Assembly: GCA_964595455.1 (NCBI GenBank)
Contig: CAZQQL010000002.1
Location: 1 to 64,000, forward strand
Direction: 5' to 3'
Origin: DAOUEG01 sp964595455
Lineage (GTDB): Bacteria; Chloroflexota; Dehalococcoidia; Dehalococcoidales; RBG-16-60-22
DNA: 64,000 nucleotides
Part shown: positions 48,542 through 57,663 of the stretch, in pieces
Layout of the letters: each line of letters begins with the position of its first letter
Position numbering within the stretch: the stretch's first letter is position 1
The notes under the pieces: generated by a model
Seen by the model: the letters and a program-made list of their open reading frames with translations, nothing else
Database searches by the model: none
Told to the model about the DNA's origin: nothing
Position numbers and translations under genes: made by a program

Positions 48542-48579
48542 TTACGCGAGCGGACAACGAATGTACGCGATAGCGACAC
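48542..48579 (+). promoter_or_regulatory. Tandem copies of the shared motif before the giant surface gene (copy d)
   Basis: TTACGCGAGCGGACAAC (48542-48558) and GTACGCGATAGCGACAC (48563-48579) are 21 bases apart, two helical turns, which suits cooperative binding on one face. The -35/-10 boxes here are weak. The sites lie about 95-130 bases before the start codon. Confidence 0.6.
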
Positions 48580-48672
48580 AAAAGGAGGTGATGACTATCG
48601 GTAGCAACAAAATTCAAGGTTGACCCCCGGTTGTTCTCATTCTCATCTATTGAACAGGAGGGAAGAAAAGTA

Positions 48673-51600
48673 ATGAAGAAGACCAAATATCCAAAATGGT
48701 CGCGCCTGCTGATTGCAGCGCTGGTGCTCGTGACCCTGCTCATGACGGCGCCGGCGGCCATTCTTGCTCAGGACAACAACAGCACTTCCTGTTGCCCTGA
48801 CTACTGCAAGCTCCAGGTAAACATTGTGATACCTGATTGCGTCCAGCCTTTGCCGCCTGAAGAAGGCTGTCCATGCGACGTCATTTGCGATTACTATGAA
48901 GGCAATCCCTGCGTCTGGGTTTACGAGGGTGAAACCTTCTGGGTAAACGCTACCGTCGCCAGGCCGGACAATATGGGCGACGCCATCGAGAACGTCTACG
49001 CCGGCATCTGCCTTGCAGGCGGCTTCCGGCCGGCTTTCACCGTGGAAGAAGCTGTGATGATCGATGGACCCAACGCCTGCCTCGTTGATTGCTGCCCGGT
49101 CCAGGGTCCCTTTACTCTCAACGGCTGCTTCGACGTCAAGGACATATGGTGGAAGGTCCGCTGTCTTGACGCCGGTCCTGTCTACATCACGGTCAATGCC
49201 TGGGTTGGCGAAGAGAATAATGACCTTGACGTCATCCAGCAGATTGACGGTGGATGCTACGGTGATTCCGATACCATCGTGGTTAAACAGATCGAACGGC
49301 CCGTCGAGTATCCCAACCTCGAGGTTGAGATAATCGAGTGCCCGGACTTGCCCGTAATGCCCGGTGATATCTATGGTGTCAAAGCCCGCGTCTGGAACCG
49401 CACCGATCAGCAGATCGACTGCGTCTGGGCGTACATCGATATCTGCGGCCCGGCCGAGCTTACCAGCAGCAATCCTTTCTTCTGGTATGCCGGCAACATC
49501 CGGGCCAACTCTTCTGTAGAGGTCGCCTGGATGGTGCGGTGCACCGGAGACCAGTTCCCGCTCGGCGTTAACAACCTCGATTCCGCTCCATACTATAGCA
49601 ACGGCGATGTCAAGATATGCGTCGATGCCTGGTACTGGGGCCAATGGAAATACAATGAAACCAAAGCCGATTGCTGTTGTGTGCACCAGATAGTACCGGC
49701 GCAGTTACTCGCCACCCTCACCTCCTCCGTGGAGAAAGTCTGCACTGAGTGCGACAACTGCTTCGATGTTACCCTCGATGTCACCAACCTTTCCCGCTAC
49801 ATCCCCGTTGAGGAAATCGTGGCTGAACTCCACATCGAAGGCGAAGCTTTCATCAACAACAGCGCTCTGGTCCCGTTGAACACTATCTCCTGCAACGGCG
49901 CCACTTCCTACACCTGGCAGGTCTGCTGTGAAGATGTGGGCGATGTTTACCTCTGGGCGAGCCTGACCGGATATGATCCCGTGTTCGATTGCCAGGTCTG
50001 CGCTGAAACGAACCCCGCCTACGTCAGCCAGGAATACCCGCTCATGGTGACCGTCCAGGAACCATTCCCTTACTCGCAGATAAGCGTCGGACAGACGTTT
50101 GAATTCACCTATCGCGTGACCAACTGTCAGGATGACGGCGATGAAATGGACGGCATCTGGGTCGGCCTTGACCTGCGTGACGCCCATTGCGTTACGCCGG
50201 CCAGTCTGGTTGTCCAGGTGGTTCCTGATTGTACCACCGGCATTCAGCCCTTCACGATTCAGGCCGCTCCTCTCGGGAATTGCTCGAACATCTATGAAGC
50301 GTACCTCGACTGCATGATGGACTGCTGCTGGGCGGACATCACCTGGCAGTTGACCTGCACCTGCTCCGGCATGTGCGATCTCCCGATGCCGCAGCCCACA
50401 ATCACGACTGTCACCGTCGATTCTGTCCCGAACGGCGGGTTCCCGGATAGCTGCGGTGACTGTGTACCCGTTTGCCCTGATGACATCCTTGGCTACGCCT
50501 ATGTCGGCGATCGCGCTGAAGCCGCATGTGGAACAGGGTTCTACGAGGATGGACTGGTTGATTACTGGACAACCACCATTCGTCATGGCGGCGCGGGCGG
50601 TTACCGTGCTGAACTCGGGTACGGTCCCGGAGACCGCGAAGAATACTTTACCGGCGGCTCGGTCCCCTGGCCGAACGGTGATCCCATGCATGTCATCCTC
50701 GAGTACGATGATGACGATGGGGAAGCCGAACTGACCGTCTACAATACCGTGTTCGGTGATGACCCGGTCGAACTCGAGTATGATGTGGACGGCGCCGGCG
50801 GCAGGATCGTCATGACCGCCAAGACCAGCAATAATCAATATGGTGTTGTCGAAGCCTACAACATCGAACTCAATGGCCTGCCTCTGGCCGGCTGCAGGGA
50901 AAACGGCTGCTATGAACTCTATGCCCAGGGCACCGGTTATCCGGGTGAAGGGGCCCGCGACGTGCAGCACATGGTCATCGACTGCATCGACGGCAGCTTC
51001 CTCCTTGAGTTCGACCTCCTCTTCGCCTGGGACGGCAATACCGCTGATGAAGGCCCGGCCCTCACCATCAACGTCGAAGATGCGGAAGTCGTAGATTGCT
51101 TCTTCGTCGGCGACTACGATACCGTGACCGTTCATCAGATGGACCCTCCGTGCCTCGCTGCTTCTATCGACGCTTATGAAGGCGCCTTCAGCGTCGGCAA
51201 CTTCGAATGCATGACCTCCGTCAAACGCTCCAGCGATGCGGCTGTCGCCGTCGGTGAATACTTCACCGTCGTCGTGCCCGTCGCCAATACCGGCGAAGCT
51301 ACCGCGGAAGACGTCTGCGTCAGCCTCGCTGCCAACGGTCCGGCTTACCTCGTCAGCGGCAACCTGACCGTTTGCCTCGGTGACATCCCGTGCCACGGCG
51401 CCGCTAAGGCCGTCTGGGAGTTCCAGTGCTGCGGCGAAGGCGCCATGGGATTCACCATCGGCAGCCTGATCGGCTCCGATGCCAATTCCGGTCTGCCGAT
51501 TGCCGGCAACTGTCTCGATACCGGCTGTGCCATCTACGTCGACCAGATCCCGTTGACGGTGGAAGTAATTCAGCCTGCCAACTGCACCGAATTCATCGAG

Positions 51601-53307
51601 GGCGATGCTTTCTCCGTCAAAGCCCGCATCTGCAACAACAGCACATTGGGCATCTCCCTGGATGATGTCTATGCCGCGCTTTGCTGGTTCGGCGAAGGCG
51701 ATATCGCTCTGAACTTTGGTCAGTGGAACCCTGTTTGCCTGGACACACTCTCCCCCGGAGAATGCGCTGAGGCTACCTGGCAGGTCTACTGCTGCAAGGC
51801 CGGCGATGTCACCTTCAAGATCGATGTCTGGAACGCCTGTGATCCCTACCTCGACATCGAATCCTGTCCCGTCACTATCCACCAGTTCGAACCCGGCCGC
51901 ATTTGCTGCCACATCCTGTCTCCGAAACTGAACGACTACGACGAATGCTACGAGTTCTGTGAGTATGAAGCCTACATCGCTACCGGCCAGGAATTCGCTG
52001 TCACTGCCAAGTTCTACAACTCCGGCGACCGCGCCTTCTGGATCGAGGACTTCGGTCTGGCTGCCTGGGATGATGGCGACATCGATATTCTCGGCGACCC
52101 GCAAGCGAACTGGCCCGATCCGGCAAATCCCTATCGCCTTATGCCGAGAGAATCCGTGATCATCAGCTGGGACGTGGTTTGCACCGATGCTGGTGACACC
52201 GACCTGAAAGTCTGGGTCGAAGGTTCTGACGACATGAACGGCCAGGACAGCTGCTGCTCCGAGGTGAGGATCATGCAGTATCCCGCGGCCCATCTGGTCG
52301 TCGATATAACCGACTATCCGATTGAAGACATCGAAGTTGGTTCCGATTTCTCGGTGACCGCCAGTGTCTGCAATACCGGCGATGCTGACGCCTGGGAAGT
52401 CAAAGCGACCCTTTCCGTTAACCCCGCCGGCAGCGTGCGCCTCAGCGACGCTGATGCCACCGGCAGCTATACCAAGGACCTCGGCAACCTCATCGGCCAC
52501 TCTGTCAACGAATGTGATGAGGCAACCTGGGTTCTCAACTGCAAGGAAGCCTGCAACAGTACCATCACCATAACCGCAACCGGTTACGATGAATACGGGT
52601 ATGAAGTGTTCCAGGTTTGTGGGACCGGAGTCATCGGTACCGAGAACCCTGGCTTCTACCAGATAACCTGCTGTGAACTCCAGCTTGCCGGCAACCCCGG
52701 CGCGGAAATCCCGTCCCGGTTCATCGAGCCGGACAGCGTCACCGTCAAGCAGGTTGGTGAAGGCGGCGAGGATCCCATCGAGCCTCCGGAAACCGAATTC
52801 ATCGCACTTGGCGAAGGCTGGAACCTCGTCTCCATGCCGTGGTACATCGAACCGTGCGATCGCGCCTGCGCTGCTCTGCTCGTTGATATCATCGACTGCG
52901 TGGATGCCGTCTACTACTACGATGAAGTGACCCGCACCTTCAAGGCCTACTTCCCGCATGAAGACCCGCTGGCCAGCAACCTGGCCGCCATCTGTGATGG
53001 TCCCGGCTACTGGTTCCTCATGAACGATGATTGCGATCTCTGCATTGAAGGTAGTCTCTTCCCCGGAGGCGGCGGCGCTCCTCCCACCTACTTTGTCGGC
53101 GCTACCGGCTTCAGCCTCATCGGCCCGAGGATCGGTGATGAACCCATGCTTTGCTCTGAATGGCTCGAAGGTCTCAGCTACGGCATGGTACTGGGCTTCG
53201 ATAACGAAGCCAATGCCTACTACATCATCGACCCCGAAGAAGACATGGTCTACCCCGGCCAGGGCTACTGGGTATTCTTCACGGCTACTGGCGAACGAAC
53301 ACAGTAA
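48673..53307 (+). CDS. Giant Cys-rich secreted repeat protein (S-layer or surface type)
   Basis: The 1544-residue protein has a signal peptide (LLIAALVLVTLLMTAPAAIL then AQDN) and no membrane anchor. It contains at least eight Ig/CARDB-like units, each closing with a W-x-[VLF]-x-C motif (residues about 160, 286, 415, 558, 915, 1036, 1166 and 1286). Between 558 and 915 lies a different beta-rich part with EYDDDDGEAELTVYNTV. The C-terminal 165 residues form a GWNLVSMPWYIEP...GYWVF module shared with the next gene. Many Cys, often paired, suggest disulfides or metal binding outside the cell. AGGAGGG precedes ATG 48673. Confidence 0.85.
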   Translation: MKKTKYPKWSRLLIAALVLVTLLMTAPAAILAQDNNSTSCCPDYCKLQVNIVIPDCVQPLPPEEGCPCDVICDYYEGNPCVWVYEGETFWVNATVARPDNMGDAIENVYAGICLAGGFRPAFTVEEAVMIDGPNACLVDCCPVQGPFTLNGCFDVKDIWWKVRCLDAGPVYITVNAWVGEENNDLDVIQQIDGGCYGDSDTIVVKQIERPVEYPNLEVEIIECPDLPVMPGDIYGVKARVWNRTDQQIDCVWAYIDICGPAELTSSNPFFWYAGNIRANSSVEVAWMVRCTGDQFPLGVNNLDSAPYYSNGDVKICVDAWYWGQWKYNETKADCCCVHQIVPAQLLATLTSSVEKVCTECDNCFDVTLDVTNLSRYIPVEEIVAELHIEGEAFINNSALVPLNTISCNGATSYTWQVCCEDVGDVYLWASLTGYDPVFDCQVCAETNPAYVSQEYPLMVTVQEPFPYSQISVGQTFEFTYRVTNCQDDGDEMDGIWVGLDLRDAHCVTPASLVVQVVPDCTTGIQPFTIQAAPLGNCSNIYEAYLDCMMDCCWADITWQLTCTCSGMCDLPMPQPTITTVTVDSVPNGGFPDSCGDCVPVCPDDILGYAYVGDRAEAACGTGFYEDGLVDYWTTTIRHGGAGGYRAELGYGPGDREEYFTGGSVPWPNGDPMHVILEYDDDDGEAELTVYNTVFGDDPVELEYDVDGAGGRIVMTAKTSNNQYGVVEAYNIELNGLPLAGCRENGCYELYAQGTGYPGEGARDVQHMVIDCIDGSFLLEFDLLFAWDGNTADEGPALTINVEDAEVVDCFFVGDYDTVTVHQMDPPCLAASIDAYEGAFSVGNFECMTSVKRSSDAAVAVGEYFTVVVPVANTGEATAEDVCVSLAANGPAYLVSGNLTVCLGDIPCHGAAKAVWEFQCCGEGAMGFTIGSLIGSDANSGLPIAGNCLDTGCAIYVDQIPLTVEVIQPANCTEFIEGDAFSVKARICNNSTLGISLDDVYAALCWFGEGDIALNFGQWNPVCLDTLSPGECAEATWQVYCCKAGDVTFKIDVWNACDPYLDIESCPVTIHQFEPGRICCHILSPKLNDYDECYEFCEYEAYIATGQEFAVTAKFYNSGDRAFWIEDFGLAAWDDGDIDILGDPQANWPDPANPYRLMPRESVIISWDVVCTDAGDTDLKVWVEGSDDMNGQDSCCSEVRIMQYPAAHLVVDITDYPIEDIEVGSDFSVTASVCNTGDADAWEVKATLSVNPAGSVRLSDADATGSYTKDLGNLIGHSVNECDEATWVLNCKEACNSTITITATGYDEYGYEVFQVCGTGVIGTENPGFYQITCCELQLAGNPGAEIPSRFIEPDSVTVKQVGEGGEDPIEPPETEFIALGEGWNLVSMPWYIEPCDRACAALLVDIIDCVDAVYYYDEVTRTFKAYFPHEDPLASNLAAICDGPGYWFLMNDDCDLCIEGSLFPGGGGAPPTYFVGATGFSLIGPRIGDEPMLCSEWLEGLSYGMVLGFDNEANAYYIIDPEEDMVYPGQGYWVFFTATGERTQ

Positions 53308-53333
53308 ACAAATAATCCGAGGAGGGTGCAACA

Positions 53334-55106
53334 ATGAATTGGAACCTGTACAAAACCCGCACACCGGGCACCCGGAGAACGCTGGCAGGAGCCCTCGTGC
53401 TCCTGCTGGCCCTCGGATTGCTGGTCGCTTCCGCAATCCCTGTGCTGGGTGTATCTCTGGACCCGGGACACACATTCTATGGAGTGGCAACCATCAATGG
53501 AGCGGCGGCTGCTGACGGAGCGCTGGTGGAAGCTAAGATTGGGGCCACCGTCATGGCCTCGGCCTATGTTGACGAAGATACCGTCGCCGGACAGTACTGG
53601 CTCATGGTCCCTAAGGATGACAGCCAGACTGCCGAGAAAGACGGCGGCGTCCAGGGCGATACCGTTGACTTCTACGTCGACGGCACCTGGGCGGCCAGCT
53701 ATATCTTCTTCAATCCGGATGACTCGACTACCGGCTACGAAATGAGCACGCGTGTCGACCTCGCCGTAACCGCCGCCGAACCGGAAACCTATACCCTCAC
53801 CGTGACCTCCACCGGCTGCTGCACGATCACCGTGGAAGACCCCTACGTGGTGATCGGCACGATAGCCGCCGGGGATACTGACGACTTCGTCCTGGATGAG
53901 GACACGGTCGTTACTCTCATCGCCAATATCACTACCACTTGTCAGTTCGACGGCTGGACCGTGGATGGCGTTGACTGCGCCAACAATCCTACTACCGTCA
54001 CCATGGATGCCGACCATACGGTAGTCGCCTATTGCACCACCGTCGAACCCCCCGTGACCTACGAACTCTATATAGAATCGATCGGTTGTGGTGATATCGC
54101 TATGACAGTGGGAAGCTTCACGTTGATGATCCCCGGAGGAACAAGCTCCACTCATGATGTAGCAGAAGGAGCAGTTGTTGAACTCGAGGTCGTCAATACC
54201 GATACCTGCCAGTTCGACGAATGGATCGTCGATGAAGTCGCCACTACTGATAATCCTGTTTACATCACCATGGATAGTGACCACAGTGCTACAGGCTATT
54301 CTACAACGGTCGAACCACCTGTCACCTACGAACTTACGGTTACATCAGTCGGCTGCTGTCCGGTGACCATCTCCTGGTGCGATACCTGTTCCGAGACAGT
54401 CAACACTTACAATACCAAAACACTGGAGTTCAATGAAGGAACGGTCGTCACCCTCACTGCCGGGTGCAGTACGTACTGCGAATTCATCAACTGGGTGGTG
54501 GATGGTGTTGGCGTCTACGATAATCCCATCACTGTTACCATGGACGCCGACCACAACGTCACCTCCTGCTGCCAGATCACCGGCGTGGTTATCAATCAGG
54601 TCTATCTGAAATGCGGCTGGAACACGTTCTCAGTGCCGATCCTCCTTGACGAAGCGATCGATACCTGGGGCGAATTCATCGAATTCAACGACCTGGATAT
54701 CGGCTTGTTCCTCTCATACGATCCGATAGCCAAAGCCTGGATCCCTGGGGATCTGGCTACACCGCTGAAGCCGCTGGATGGTTACTACGTCTACATGAAC
54801 GACCCCGGCTACGCGAAAATCGTTCCGAACACGAATGGCTCGGATTATCCGGTGAAAACACTGCAGCCCGGTCTCAATCTCGTCGGTGTGGCAACACTGC
54901 ATGACGAGATCAGCATCTACGAATTCCTGTATATCACGGACTGGGAGGTGATCTTGAGCCCGTACATCAATTCTTCCGGTTGGACCGAGGCTTTCAGGAC
55001 ATACGAATACACCGAAACGCCGATGGTGGAAATGGGCCGCGCCTACTGGGTCTACATGGAAACCACGGATGATCTCCTCGGCTTGACCTCGACACCTGTC
55101 AACTAG
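53334..55106 (+). CDS. Secreted surface protein with bacterial repeats and GWN module
   Basis: The 590-residue protein has a signal peptide (ALVLLLALGLLVASAIPVLG). Next comes an FYGVATINGAAAADGALVEA type domain that recurs in the 55167 product. Three bacterial repeats follow, each with the pattern TYTLTVTSTGC..., FDGWTVDGVDCANNPTTVTM and DADHTVVAYC. The end holds the CGWNTFSVPILLDEAIDTWG...GRAYWVYME module found also in the giant protein. Repeats of this kind build surface adhesins. GAGGAGG precedes the ATG 27 bases after the giant gene's stop, so they form an operon. Confidence 0.83.
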   Translation: MNWNLYKTRTPGTRRTLAGALVLLLALGLLVASAIPVLGVSLDPGHTFYGVATINGAAAADGALVEAKIGATVMASAYVDEDTVAGQYWLMVPKDDSQTAEKDGGVQGDTVDFYVDGTWAASYIFFNPDDSTTGYEMSTRVDLAVTAAEPETYTLTVTSTGCCTITVEDPYVVIGTIAAGDTDDFVLDEDTVVTLIANITTTCQFDGWTVDGVDCANNPTTVTMDADHTVVAYCTTVEPPVTYELYIESIGCGDIAMTVGSFTLMIPGGTSSTHDVAEGAVVELEVVNTDTCQFDEWIVDEVATTDNPVYITMDSDHSATGYSTTVEPPVTYELTVTSVGCCPVTISWCDTCSETVNTYNTKTLEFNEGTVVTLTAGCSTYCEFINWVVDGVGVYDNPITVTMDADHNVTSCCQITGVVINQVYLKCGWNTFSVPILLDEAIDTWGEFIEFNDLDIGLFLSYDPIAKAWIPGDLATPLKPLDGYYVYMNDPGYAKIVPNTNGSDYPVKTLQPGLNLVGVATLHDEISIYEFLYITDWEVILSPYINSSGWTEAFRTYEYTETPMVEMGRAYWVYMETTDDLLGLTSTPVN

Positions 55107-55120
55107 ACTGAAAAAAGAAA

Positions 55121-55149
55121 TCCGGGGGCTCCTCTATGGAGCCCCCGGA
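55121..55149. terminator. Strong hairpin between surface-protein genes
   Basis: TCCGGGGGCTCC (55121-55132) pairs with GGAGCCCCCGGA (55138-55149), a 12-bp stem. No T run follows on the plus strand, so it may attenuate or stabilise the operon mRNA; the A-rich side gives a T run on the minus strand. Confidence 0.6.
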
Positions 55150-55166
55150 AACCATAAGGAGGCAAT

Positions 55167-55949
55167 ATGTTGAAAAGACGGATTCTCTTGCCACTTGCTG
55201 TCACGATCTGCCTGGTGCTGTTCGCCGCCGGACTGGTACAGGCCTCATCTCCCCTGGAGGCTCCTCAGTTCCATGCATTCGGGGGCGATGTGACCATCAA
55301 CGGCAGTCCCGCACCCATAGGGACGGAGGTCAAAGGAGTGGCTGAAGGGGTTATTCTCGGTTCCAGGTTCGGGAATCCCAGGATCACCAATGTCGTAGGA
55401 AAATACGGTCAGTCCGATGCCAACAAACTTGTGGTGCAGGGGTTGCAAAACGGAGACGCTATCAAGTTCTACGTCAATGGCGTTGAAGCCGACCAGACTG
55501 CGGTTTTTTCTTCCATGGGGATTTCCACCCTTGACCTCACCGTCACGATAGAAGAAGGTTCCGGTGGTGGCGGTGGTGGTGGCGGTAGTTCTTCCGGCGG
55601 CAGCGGCGTCGATGAAACCCCGACTACTACCCAGGCCGCGGCAACGACTTCGACTGGCGCCACGCAAACGACATCCGGCGTAACGACGACATCCGTATCG
55701 TCCGGCCCAACCGATACCCAGCCTGCCCAGACGACAAAGTCCGTGGTTGGTCCGGTCCAGACTACGCAGTCCGGAGCGGAACAGGGCCAGATAGCCGGGG
55801 TGACCACTACCCCCGCTTCCACTCAAGCCGCCCCGTCTGGCAGTGACACCGGCGATGGCCCCAACTGGTGGCTCATCGGCGGAATCATCGGGTTCGCGTT
55901 CGTGGCGGGGTCCGGCTGGTTTGTCGTTCGTCACGTACGGCGGTACTAG
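55167..55949 (+). CDS. Surface protein with Ser/Thr stalk and C-terminal membrane anchor
   Basis: The 260-residue protein has a signal peptide (LLPLAVTICLVLFAAGLVQA), a domain FGGDVTINGSPAPIGTEVKG similar to that of the 53334 product, a Gly-Ser run (residues about 132-148), a Thr/Ser/Gln/Pro-rich stalk typical of O-glycosylated linkers (TTTQAAATTSTGATQTTSG), and a final helix WWLIGGIIGFAFVAGSGWFV followed by RHVRRY. It should sit on the membrane with the stalk outside. AAGGAGG precedes the ATG. It completes the surface-protein operon. Confidence 0.83.
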   Translation: MLKRRILLPLAVTICLVLFAAGLVQASSPLEAPQFHAFGGDVTINGSPAPIGTEVKGVAEGVILGSRFGNPRITNVVGKYGQSDANKLVVQGLQNGDAIKFYVNGVEADQTAVFSSMGISTLDLTVTIEEGSGGGGGGGGSSSGGSGVDETPTTTQAAATTSTGATQTTSGVTTTSVSSGPTDTQPAQTTKSVVGPVQTTQSGAEQGQIAGVTTTPASTQAAPSGSDTGDGPNWWLIGGIIGFAFVAGSGWFVVRHVRRY

Positions 55950-56149
55950 CCGTGGAGACAGTCGAGGGGGGCTGCCAGCCCCCCGGCCGCAGCGCTCCCC
56001 CCTCGACGTCCCGTTGGTTATTATACACCTCATGCAGGAGATTGAGCAGGGTGTTGTCATCCCGGAACCCGATGTTAGGACGGAGGACCTGTCATCATCA
56101 TGCCCGGTAGGAAAATGGTTAGACCTGGGCGGTACCGGCCATTCTTCCC

Positions 56150-56192
56150 TTGACAACGCTTCGGAGCGGGGTACAATGAACGCATAGGGACG
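56150..56192 (+). promoter_or_regulatory. Promoter with the shared motif, copy f, before the tubulin-like gene
   Basis: TTGACA (56150-56155), 16 bases, TACAAT (56172-56177), then GAACGCATAGGGACG (56178-56192), matching copy c at 12 of 15 positions. Confidence 0.7.
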
Positions 56193-56239
56193 CATATTGT
56201 ACGTTTCAAGTAACCGGAACGGGACTCAGGAGGTATTGT

Positions 56240-57412
56240 ATGAAGCTCGCTATCATCGGGTTGGGACAATGCGGCTGCAACATCGCGGACATTTTCTACG
56301 ATGTCAGCAATTACTCCCAGTCCATCTTCAACCGCCGTATCAACATCGTCACGGATACCTTCGCGGTCAATACGGACGAGACAGACCTCGGCGGGTTCAA
56401 GCACATCCCTAAAGATAAGTCTCACCGGATTCTCATCGGCAACATGTCAACCTTCGGGCACGGCGTCGGCAAGATCAATACAGACGCCGCCGAGATCATC
56501 AAATCGGTCAATTCAGTCGTGATAGACACCGTTCTCAGGTCTGCCAAGTTCCATGAAAGCGATGCCGTGCTTGTCATCGCCAGCAGCGGCGGCGGTACCG
56601 GCTCCGGCACCATCGGCTGGACCATACGGGAACTCAAGGACAGGACGGATAAACCGGTCTATGCCCTGCTCATTCTCCCGTTCGCGTTCGAGGAGCGGGG
56701 CGATACTTCCTATGCCGTCATCAACAGCGCTACCTCGCTCAATACCGTGACCAAGTACGCGGATGCCGTTTTTCTGTTCGATAACGAGGGCCACCGCCAG
56801 ATCGGCAACCACCTCTCCCGCACCTTCAAGGACATCAATGAAGAGATTGCCATGAACTTTTACGACCTCTGCTGCGCCGGCGAGGAAAAGAAACAGAAAT
56901 TCGTCGGTAACAAAGTTGTCGATGCCGGGGACATCAAGCAGTCCCTGGCCGGTTATTCCGTCATCGGCCGCGGCGAGGTCCACCTCCCCGTGCTCCGGCT
57001 GGGAAAGGGTAACTACCGGCAGGGCATCAAGGACAACAGCCTTGTCTTCACCGCTCTCAAGCAGGCGGAGACTAATCTCGGCCTCGGCGTCAGTCTCGAT
57101 CATGCCCGGCGTATCCTCGTGCTGATCACGAGTCCCAAGGACTGCCTTTCCACGACCGTGATGGAGGAAATATTCGGCTACCTGGACAGGAAAGCTCCCA
57201 AGGCCGTTATCCGCATCGGGGACTACCCACGCCGGGACCGGGAAATATCGGTCACGCTCATCGCCTCGGAACTGGTCCGGCTCAGCCGTCTGGAATACCT
57301 CGTCATGCAAGCGGAAGCCCTCATCAAGAAGAGGGACAACCTGCGCCGCGAGACCGATAACGAGATGTACCTCATGCGCGAGTTCAGCCGCAACATTCCG
57401 ACACTGGACTAG
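56240..57412 (+). CDS. Tubulin/FtsZ superfamily GTPase, CetZ-like
   Basis: The 390-residue protein has the N-terminal nucleotide loop AIIGLGQCGCNIAD (residues 4-17), the tubulin signature SSGGGTGSGT (about 115-124) and a T7-like loop VVDAGDIKQS with the paired Asp needed for GTP hydrolysis between subunits. The N-end is closer to CetZ/FtsZ-like proteins (MKLA-IG-GQ-G) than to canonical FtsZ, and the C-terminal FtsA-binding tail is absent. It likely forms filaments. Its promoter shares the motif with the surface-protein genes, linking it to envelope or shape rather than plain division (inference). AGGAGG precedes the ATG. Confidence 0.87.
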   Translation: MKLAIIGLGQCGCNIADIFYDVSNYSQSIFNRRINIVTDTFAVNTDETDLGGFKHIPKDKSHRILIGNMSTFGHGVGKINTDAAEIIKSVNSVVIDTVLRSAKFHESDAVLVIASSGGGTGSGTIGWTIRELKDRTDKPVYALLILPFAFEERGDTSYAVINSATSLNTVTKYADAVFLFDNEGHRQIGNHLSRTFKDINEEIAMNFYDLCCAGEEKKQKFVGNKVVDAGDIKQSLAGYSVIGRGEVHLPVLRLGKGNYRQGIKDNSLVFTALKQAETNLGLGVSLDHARRILVLITSPKDCLSTTVMEEIFGYLDRKAPKAVIRIGDYPRRDREISVTLIASELVRLSRLEYLVMQAEALIKKRDNLRRETDNEMYLMREFSRNIPTLD

Positions 57413-57663
57413 GCGGCGGACTTACAGAGCGTGAACTCTAAGTGCGGATAGCGCTGAAACCTTACAGCGACTGTCGGCCACGTGCACTTCGCGAGCGTAT
57501 GTTTCTTTTAGGCACTACCGTATGTTCCTGCGGCTCTGCTACGTAATTCCTTGATTTAAAATGGCCATGACAAAAGTACACCCTAACACCCTGTGATTGA
57601 CGGGAAAACATGCTATTATGGTAGTAAGAACTGGTAAATCAGGAACTTATCTTGGAAGATTTG

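Noticed and set aside
48600..53300. CRISPR or tandem DNA repeat in the giant gene
   Set aside because: The repeats are visible in the protein, but the DNA copies are diverged and far apart; there are no short direct repeats with spacers.
49705..53490. 1261-codon open frame on the minus strand
   Set aside because: It lies opposite the giant surface-protein gene, which has a signal peptide, ribosome site and repeats. The antisense frame has no ribosome site or recognisable motif and is a by-product of biased codon use.
55613..55850. Simple-sequence artefact in the Thr/Ser-rich part
   Set aside because: The stretch is in frame between a folded domain and a membrane anchor, as expected for a glycosylated stalk.
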